A stretch of 64,000 nucleotides of DNA from Streptomyces zaomyceticus (GTDB taxonomy: Bacteria > Actinomycetota > Actinomycetes > Streptomycetales > Streptomycetaceae), in contig NZ_BNBZ01000017.1 of NCBI RefSeq assembly GCF_014656215.1, forward strand, positions 108,034 to 172,033. Reading direction: 5' to 3'. The position numbers and the translations under genes are program-made. The notes under the pieces are model-generated. The model was not told the DNA's origin. It saw nothing but the letters and a program-made list of their open reading frames with translations, and did no database searches. Below are positions 58,831 to 64,000 of the stretch, piece after piece; within the stretch, counting starts at the first letter, position 1, and each line of letters begins with the position of its first letter.

Positions 58831-59973
58831 TTGCTCAAGGACGCCACTGCCATCGTCGGGATAGGCCAGACCGCGTTCGCCAAACAGCTCCCCGAGACGG
58901 AGAAGACACTCGCCTGCCGGGCGATCCTCGCCGCCCTCGACGACGCGGGCATCGACCCCTCCGAGGTCGACGGCTTCGCCTCGTACACCATGGAGGAGAC
59001 CGACGAGGTCGAGGTCGCCAAGGCCATCGGCGCCGGCGACGTCACCTTCTTCTCCAAGGTCGGCTTCGGCGGCGGCGGCTCCTGCGCCACCGTCGGCCAT
59101 CTCGCCGCCGCCGTCGCCACCGGACAGGCGAGCGTCGGCGTCGCCTGGCGGTCCCGCAAGCGGGGCAGCGGACCCCGCCCCTGGAAGAACACCGCCGTCC
59201 AGCTGCCCACCCCCGGCCAGTGGACCCGCCCCTTCGGACTGCTCCGCCCCGCCGACGAGATCGGCATGCTCGCCCGCCGCTACATGCACGAGTACGGCGC
59301 CACCCGCGACCACCTCTTCAACGTCGCCCTGGCCTGCCGCAACCGCGCCAACCAGAACCCGGCCGCGATCATGTACGAACGCCCGCTGACCCGGGAGATG
59401 TACATGACCTCCCGCTGGATCAGCGAACCCCTCTGCCTCTTCGACAACTGCCTGGAGACCGACGGCGCCCTCGCCTGCGTCATCGTCTCCGCCGAACGGG
59501 CCCGCGACTGCAGGCAGAAGCCCGTCTACGTCCACTCCGCCGCCCAGGGCCTGCCCGCCCAGCACCACGGCATGGTCAACTACTGGAACGACGACCCGCT
59601 CTCCGGCCCCGCCTGGACCGCCGCCCGGCACCTGTGGAAGCAGGCCGACTTCGGCCCCCAGGACGTGGACGTCGCCCAGATCTACGACGCCTTCACCCCG
59701 CTCGTCCCGCTCTCCCTGGAGGGCTACGGCTTCTGCGAACGCGGCGAGGGCGCCGCCTTCACCGAGGGCGGCGCCCTGGAGATCGGCGGCAGGCTGCCCC
59801 TCAACACCGGCGGCGGAGGGCTCTCGGAGGCGTACGTCCACGGCTTCAACCTCATCAACGAGGGCGTGAAGCAGCTCCGCGGCACCTCCACCGCCCAGGT
59901 CCCCGACGCCGCCACCTGCCTCGTCACCGCGGGCGAGGGAGTCCCCACATCGGCCATTCTGCTGAGGAGTTGA
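58831..59973 (+). CDS. Ltp2-like thiolase-fold protein (lipid-transfer/aldolase subunit)
   Basis: This 380-aa thiolase-superfamily protein lacks the full set of thiolase catalytic motifs and resembles Ltp2 and SCP-x thiolases. It opens ATAIVGIGQTAFAKQL, has a GFGGGGSCATVGHLAAAVATG loop, a central NCLETDGALACVIVSAERA, DVAQIYDAFTPLVPLSLEGYGFCERGEG, and the closing PLNTGGGGLSEAYVHGFN. In steroid side-chain degradation Ltp2 joins with a DUF35 protein to perform retro-aldol cleavage of a hydroxyacyl-CoA. The next gene is exactly such a DUF35 protein. The TTG at 58831 is preceded by GGGGAGGTCGCC. It is first in a three-gene operon. Confidence 0.88.
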   Translation: MLKDATAIVGIGQTAFAKQLPETEKTLACRAILAALDDAGIDPSEVDGFASYTMEETDEVEVAKAIGAGDVTFFSKVGFGGGGSCATVGHLAAAVATGQASVGVAWRSRKRGSGPRPWKNTAVQLPTPGQWTRPFGLLRPADEIGMLARRYMHEYGATRDHLFNVALACRNRANQNPAAIMYERPLTREMYMTSRWISEPLCLFDNCLETDGALACVIVSAERARDCRQKPVYVHSAAQGLPAQHHGMVNYWNDDPLSGPAWTAARHLWKQADFGPQDVDVAQIYDAFTPLVPLSLEGYGFCERGEGAAFTEGGALEIGGRLPLNTGGGGLSEAYVHGFNLINEGVKQLRGTSTAQVPDAATCLVTAGEGVPTSAILLRS

Positions 59974-59974
59974 G

Positions 59975-60400
59975 ATGCTGACCCCCGTCACCGACGAGGA
60001 CGGCGCCCCCTTCTGGGAGTACGCCGCCCAGGGCGAACTGCGCGTCCAGAGCTGCGCCGACTGCGGCGAGCTCCGCTTCCCGCCCCGCCCCTGCTGCCCG
60101 CACTGCCACTCCTTCGCGAGCGAGTGGCGCCCGATGTCCGGGCGCGGCCGGATCTGGTCGTACGTGCTGCCCCACCCGCCGCTCCTGCCCGAGTACGCCG
60201 CCCAGGCCCCCTACAACGCGGTGATCGTCGAACTCGCCGAGGCCCCCCGCATTCGCCTCGTCGGCAATGTCGTCGCCGCACCCGACGCCCCCCTGAACTC
60301 GGTCGACCCGAGCAGGCTGCGGATCGGCGCCCCCGTGAGGGTGTCCTTCGCCGAGATCGACGGCGTCGTCGTCCCCCGCTGGCTCCTGGAGCGCGGATGA
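59975..60400 (+). CDS. DUF35 (Zn-ribbon plus OB-fold) protein
   Basis: This 141-aa protein has a rubredoxin-like zinc ribbon (C27, C30, C41 and C44 in CADCGELRFPPRPCCPHC), followed by an OB-fold (GRIWSYVLPHPP, YNAVIVELAEAPRIRLVGNV, VRVSFAEIDGVVVPRW). Proteins of this type bind acyl-CoA and complete the active complex with Ltp2-type thiolases. It starts one base after the thiolase stop (TGAGATG) with GAGGAG upstream, and overlaps the hydratase start by 4 bp (ATGA), so translation is coupled. Confidence 0.9.
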   Translation: MLTPVTDEDGAPFWEYAAQGELRVQSCADCGELRFPPRPCCPHCHSFASEWRPMSGRGRIWSYVLPHPPLLPEYAAQAPYNAVIVELAEAPRIRLVGNVVAAPDAPLNSVDPSRLRIGAPVRVSFAEIDGVVVPRWLLERG

Positions 60401-61167
60401 GTGTCCGGGTCGAGCGCGACAAGGAGACCGGGGTCGCCGTCGTCACCCTCGACCGGGCGGAGAAGCACAACGCGATCACCCCGGAGATGGCCCGCGAGCT
60501 GAGCGACGTCTGGCGGGGGTTCCGGTACGAGGACGAGGTCCGCGCGATCGTCGTCACCGGGGCCGGCGGACGGGCCTTCTGCACCGGCATCGACCGCTCG
60601 GCCGAGGTCCCCCAGCCCTCCTCGCCCTACACGATCGACGACCCGCTCCTCACGATCGGCCCCAAGGCGAACGACCTGTGGAAGCCGGTCGTCGCCGCCG
60701 TCGAGGGCATGGCCTGCGGCGGGGCCTTCTATCTGCTCGGCGAGTCCGAGTTCCTGATCGCGGGCGAGGACGCCACCTTCTTCGACCCGCACACCACCTA
60801 CGGCATGGTCAGCGCCTTCGAGACCGTCCACATGGCGCAGCGGATGCCGTACGGGGAGATCGCCCGGATGGCGCTGATGGGAAGCGCGGAACGGATCTCG
60901 GCCCGGCGGGCCCACGAGACGGGTCTCGTCTCCGAGCTGACGGAACCCGGCGGGGCACTGGCCGCCGCCCTGCGGGCCGCCGCCGTGGTCGCGGGCCACC
61001 CGACGGAGGCCGTCCAGGGGACGGTCCGGGCGCTCTGGTCGGTCCGCGAAGCCGCCCGCGCCCAGGCCCTGGCGCACGCGCCGCACCTGGTGGCCCTCGG
61101 GAACCTGCCGCCGGAGCGACAGGCGGAGCTGTTCGGACGGCGGGGGGCGGGATTCAGGACGCGGTAG
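60397..61167 (+). CDS. Enoyl-CoA hydratase/isomerase (crotonase family)
   Basis: This 256-aa crotonase has the two oxyanion-hole segments (VVTGAGGRAFCTGIDRS and VEGMACGGAFYLLGESEFLIA) and the typical opening VAVVTLDRAEKHNAITPEM. The position of the usual catalytic Glu is not obvious from FETVHMAQRMPYGEIARMALMG. It probably hydrates an enoyl-CoA to the beta-hydroxy compound that the Ltp2/DUF35 pair then cleaves. ATGA coupling to the DUF35 gene fixes the start at 60397. Its end overlaps the convergent secreted-protein gene by 14 bp. Confidence 0.9.
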   Translation: MSVRVERDKETGVAVVTLDRAEKHNAITPEMARELSDVWRGFRYEDEVRAIVVTGAGGRAFCTGIDRSAEVPQPSSPYTIDDPLLTIGPKANDLWKPVVAAVEGMACGGAFYLLGESEFLIAGEDATFFDPHTTYGMVSAFETVHMAQRMPYGEIARMALMGSAERISARRAHETGLVSELTEPGGALAAALRAAAVVAGHPTEAVQGTVRALWSVREAARAQALAHAPHLVALGNLPPERQAELFGRRGAGFRTR

Positions 61168-61753
61168 CGGAGGGGGTGGGGGTGGCGGTCTCCGAGACCT
61201 CGCCGTCGACGAAGGCGACGCACTCCTTCACCCGGCCGACGGTCCCCGGGTGCGCCATCTCCACCTCGAAGCGCTTCGTCCCCCTGCGCTCGACCGTGAC
61301 CGTCGTCTCGGTCCGGTCGACCACCGTGTGGTCCGCGCCCTCGAAGTGGACGACGACCCGGAACGTCTTCTCCTCCCACGCCTCCGAGACGATCTTCAGC
61401 GTGGTCGTGGTGTCCGCCCTGCGGGCGGGCTTCCCCTTGCGCTTCTTCTGCGCGGGCTTCACACAGTCGACCGTGGTGACGTAGACCGTCGCGGTCGGCG
61501 TGGACGTCGGCGTGGGGTCGTACGTGTACTCGTCGGAGGCGCTCGACCCGCCGGATCCGCCCGAGCCGTCGTAGTCGTCGTTGCTCTTCTTGGAATTGGA
61601 GCAGCCGCCGCCGTCCGAGTCGCCGCCCCGGCTCTTGCTCTTCCCGCTGCCGCCGCCACTGCCGCCGCTGCTGCCGTGGCCGGTGTGGAAACCGGTCAGC
61701 GCCAGCACCACCACCGTGAGCGTCGCCGCGAGCTTCAGACGTGTGCGCACCAT
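61154..61753 (-). CDS. Secreted protein with Ser/Gly-rich linker, unknown
   Basis: This 199-aa protein begins with a signal-like segment (MVRTRLKLAATLTVVVLALTGFHTGHG). A Gly/Ser/Lys/Asp-rich linker from about 27 to 75 follows, with a Thr/Pro stretch (TPTSTPTATV). A folded domain has two Cys residues (TVDCVKPAQ and VKECVAFVDG) and a beta pattern (LKIVSEAWEEKTFRVVVHFEGADHTVVDR). Homology is not recognised. The start is ATG 61753 with GGGGGAGCGGCG upstream. A basic cluster KKRKGKPARR precedes the domain. Confidence 0.7.
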   Translation of the reverse strand: MVRTRLKLAATLTVVVLALTGFHTGHGSSGGSGGGSGKSKSRGGDSDGGGCSNSKKSNDDYDGSGGSGGSSASDEYTYDPTPTSTPTATVYVTTVDCVKPAQKKRKGKPARRADTTTTLKIVSEAWEEKTFRVVVHFEGADHTVVDRTETTVTVERRGTKRFEVEMAHPGTVGRVKECVAFVDGEVSETATPTPSATAS

Positions 61754-61878
61754 CGCCGCTCCCCCGTTCTCCTGTCGTGTCCGCGCCACTTTAGCGGCGC
61801 CCCGGTGCCACATGGCGGGCCCCCCGCACCCGGCGTAGCGTCGGGAGCGAGAGCCGGACCGCCGAGGAGGCCACAGCG

Positions 61879-62487
61879 ATGATCCGTAATGTCGCCGGTT
61901 CGGTACTGGCTCTCGCCGGAGCGACGGCCGCCGTCTGGAGCCCCTTCCGTGCCTGGTACGACGGCCGTCACGGCCGCGACTACGCGATCGACGAGCTGTT
62001 CACCGGCATCACGGACGCCAAGGCCGAGGTGATCGGCTCGATCCTGGCGCCGTTCCTCTTCGCCGCCCTCCTGACCCTCCTGGGAGTGCTGCTGCGCTCC
62101 CGGCTGCTCGTCGCGCTCGCCGGGATCGTCGTCCTCGGCTTCACCGTTCTGTGGATGGTGCGGGTCGGGCAGGCCGAAGGCGGCCTCACGGTCGGCGGTG
62201 ACGGTGCGGGACTCGGTGACGGGGTCGCGAACGCCCTCGGCGGCGGAATCCTGCTGCTGATCGGCGCGCTCGTCATGTCGGGCAGGTCCCGCGCGCCGCA
62301 CCGGGTCGACCGTCCTCCCCGGCACACGCGTCCCACGCTGGACGGGCCGTCGCCGCAGGACCCGTCCACTCCGGAGCCGCCGCCCGCGCACCCCCGGGCC
62401 CCGTCGCCGTACGCGGCGACCCAGACGTACGACGTCCCGACCGGGGACCCGGAGCAGGAACGGCGGGACCCGCCACCGAAGAGCTGA
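61879..62487 (+). CDS. Small membrane protein with Pro-rich tail, unknown
   Basis: This 202-aa protein has an N-terminal hydrophobic segment (VAGSVLALAGATAAVW), a short conserved-looking stretch WSPFRAWYDGRHGRDYAIDELFTGIT, and three more TM segments (ILAPFLFAALLTLLGVLL, LLVALAGIVVLGFTVLWMV, ALGGGILLLIGALVM). The cytoplasmic tail of 65 residues is Pro/Arg-rich. The start is the ATG behind GAGGAGG. I do not recognise the family; it lies next to afsK in the opposite direction. Confidence 0.75.
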   Translation: MIRNVAGSVLALAGATAAVWSPFRAWYDGRHGRDYAIDELFTGITDAKAEVIGSILAPFLFAALLTLLGVLLRSRLLVALAGIVVLGFTVLWMVRVGQAEGGLTVGGDGAGLGDGVANALGGGILLLIGALVMSGRSRAPHRVDRPPRHTRPTLDGPSPQDPSTPEPPPAHPRAPSPYAATQTYDVPTGDPEQERRDPPPKS

Positions 62488-62530
62488 AGCACTTCGGCGG
62501 CGGGTCCCTGTCGGCGTCTGTCCGTGCGTA

Positions 62531-64000
62531 CTAGCGCGCGGTGGACCCCCGCCCGGTCGCCGTGCCCTTGACCGCGTCCAGCGCGTACACGCAGCGGTCC
62601 TTGCTGCACGCGTACACGACCCCGCCCTTCGCCACCGGCGAGCCGGTGATCTCGCCGCCGGTCGCCAGCTTCCAGCGGAGCTGACCGCCGGTCGCGTCCA
62701 GGGTGTAGAGGACGTGGTCGGCCGAGCCGAAGTGCACCCGGCCGTCGGCGACGACCGGGGAACCGACCAGTTCGCCGCCGGCCGCGAACCGCCAGCGGGG
62801 CGTGCCGGTGACCGCGTCGAGCGTGTAGAGCGCGCTGCCGCTGCCCACGTGGATGTTGCCGTCGGCGACGAGCACCGGCTCCGCCGACTGGCGCGGCTCG
62901 GTGGCGATCCGCCAGCGGTCCTGCCCGGTGGTGGCGTCGATGGCGTACACCGTGCCGAGGTGGTCGGAGAGGTACACCCCGCCGCCCGTGACCGCCGGGC
63001 CCGGCGCGAACGCGGGCGGGGACAGGAAGACGGCCGGCGCCTCGAAGTGCCAGCGGACGTGACCTGCCGCGATGTCGATCGAGAGGACCCGCGTGCCCGC
63101 CGACACGTACACACAGCCGTCCTCGGCCGGGGCCACCCGGACGGGCACGTTGGCGCAGGAGGCGGCGTCGCCGATCGGGTACGACCAGCGCTCCGCGCCC
63201 GTGCGGGCGTCGAGCGCCTGGAGCCGGGCGTCCCGCCAGACGTACACGGTGTCGCCGTGCACGGCGGGCCCCGCCTCCGGGGTCTCGAAGTCGGTCTGGG
63301 CGCCGGTGATCTCCCACAGCTTGGCGCCGTTGGAGGCCTCCCAGGCCTGCACCCCGCCGCCGCGGGTACCGGTGACGACCGTTCCCCGGTCGACCCGGAG
63401 CGAGTACACCCAGGCGTCCGTCCGCAGCCGCCAGCGCTCGCTGCCGTCGGTCGCGTCGAGGGCGTAGAGGGTGGGGCCGTCGGAGGCGTGGATACGGCCC
63501 GCGGCGACGGCCATGGACCAGGCCACGTCCCGGGTCTTGAACTGGCGCCGACCGCTCCCCGTGTCCAGGGCGTGTACCTCGAAAGAGGTCACGTAGAGGA
63601 GGTCTCCGTCCACGACCGGAGTACCCCAGACGTCGTTCGACATCCGGAAGCGCCACGGCCGCCAGGGTCCGGGCTCCGGCGGCGGGGCCTGGTCGGAGCC
63701 CTGCGAGGGGACGCCCACCGGACGGGAACCGGGCGGCGGGCCCGGTTCCCCGGCGTACGAACCGTGGTCCGCGCCGTGCGGGCCGCCGCCGGGCGGACGG
63801 ATCCAGCCGGTCGCCGGACCCGCGTCGGCGCTCCGGCCGACGGCGAGCGCGGCGCGGGTGTCGGCGACCCGGGGACCGGGACCGATCGGCACGGTCGCAC
63901 CGCCGAGGCGCACGGGGCCGCCCGCGCTCTCGACGGGCCCCGCGTGCCGGCCGCCCCCTACGGGCGCGGGCTCGGGGAAGCGCGGGTCGCCGCCCTGGCC
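62531..64000 (-). CDS. afsK: AfsK, Ser/Thr protein kinase, C-terminal part (PQQ-like propeller)
   Basis: The reading frame is open through the window edge at 64000, so this is the C-terminal 489 or so codons of a longer protein. Visible are a Pro/Gly-rich linker, then MSNDVWGTPVVDGDLLYVTSFEVHALD, and a run of PQQ-like beta-propeller blades (GRIHASDGPTLYALDA, VTGTRGGGVQAWEASNGAKLWE, VYLSDHLGTVYAIDATTGQDRW, VHFGSADHVLYTLDATGGQLRW, VYACSKDRCVYALDAVKG). This matches the extracytoplasmic or sensor half of S. coelicolor AfsK, whose N-terminal kinase phosphorylates AfsR. The GTG at 63913 is an internal in-frame codon, not a true start. Confidence 0.9.
   Translation of the reverse strand, partial: GQGGDPRFPEPAPVGGGRHAGPVESAGGPVRLGGATVPIGPGPRVADTRAALAVGRSADAGPATGWIRPPGGGPHGADHGSYAGEPGPPPGSRPVGVPSQGSDQAPPPEPGPWRPWRFRMSNDVWGTPVVDGDLLYVTSFEVHALDTGSGRRQFKTRDVAWSMAVAAGRIHASDGPTLYALDATDGSERWRLRTDAWVYSLRVDRGTVVTGTRGGGVQAWEASNGAKLWEITGAQTDFETPEAGPAVHGDTVYVWRDARLQALDARTGAERWSYPIGDAASCANVPVRVAPAEDGCVYVSAGTRVLSIDIAAGHVRWHFEAPAVFLSPPAFAPGPAVTGGGVYLSDHLGTVYAIDATTGQDRWRIATEPRQSAEPVLVADGNIHVGSGSALYTLDAVTGTPRWRFAAGGELVGSPVVADGRVHFGSADHVLYTLDATGGQLRWKLATGGEITGSPVAKGGVVYACSKDRCVYALDAVKGTATGRGSTAR

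Noticed and set aside
63913..63913. GTG at 63913 as the start of the PQQ-repeat protein
   Set aside because: The frame stays open to the window edge, there is no ribosome site, and the sequence corresponds to the linker of AfsK.

Overview
The window is high-GC chromosomal DNA from an actinomycete, almost certainly a Streptomyces. Supporting points are the strong G/C bias at third codon positions, GTG/TTG starts, GGAGG-type ribosome sites, a hrdD sigma factor behind a sigma-R type promoter, an F420-cofactor (FO synthase) gene, an XRE/DUF397 pair, and an afsR-afsS-afsK regulatory locus. All assignments come from reading the sequence and from family knowledge; no database was searched.

Layout. 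0-4.7 kb: imperfect 60-bp tandem repeats, hrdD, a questin-oxidase-like protein, and a divergent extradiol dioxygenase/MarR pair. 4.8-11 kb: an MFS drug exporter with its TetR regulator, a secreted M6-type metalloprotease, an acyl-CoA ligase and a small membrane protein. 11.5-18.6 kb: a ribbon-helix-helix (HicB-antitoxin-like) protein, a DUF4097 protein, a GtrA-like protein, an MMPL exporter and a DrrAB-like ABC exporter, linked by clusters of the palindrome TGGCGCCA. 18.67 kb: tRNA-Arg(CCU), followed by what looks like an accessory island (18.8-22.3 kb) with an unusual ABC transporter and a secreted protein.

22.5-40.4 kb: conserved chromosome with a membrane protein, a D,D-carboxypeptidase with a very long acidic cytoplasmic tail, a GPP34 protein, the XRE/DUF397 pair, a sodium:solute symporter, an ADP-ribosylglycohydrolase homologue, FO synthase (fbiC), an F420-type LLM oxidoreductase and two GNAT enzymes. 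40.5-45.5 kb: an APC permease, an aldehyde dehydrogenase and a D-aminoacylase-type amidohydrolase. 46-52 kb: two more LLM oxidoreductases, an SDR, a repeat-containing membrane protein and an amidohydrolase. 52.2-56 kb: afsR and afsS. 57-61.2 kb: a divergent FadD / Ltp2-like thiolase / DUF35 / enoyl-CoA hydratase unit. The window ends inside afsK.

Two regulatory patterns tie genes together. An operator TGACG-N3-CGTCA, often fused to the -10 element, lies in front of the catabolic genes at 30.7, 47.3, 49.2, 52.1 and 58.8 kb. These scattered units therefore look like one regulon of acyl-CoA and F420/flavin chemistry, interleaved with the fbiC-afsR-afsS-afsK neighbourhood; its repressor is not in the window. 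The TGGCGCCA palindromes mark a second regulon, whose likely regulator is the ribbon-helix-helix protein at 11.6 kb. In addition, at least eight genes have a TANNNT box placed 6-8 nt before the start codon with no good ribosome site, which is the signature of leaderless mRNAs.
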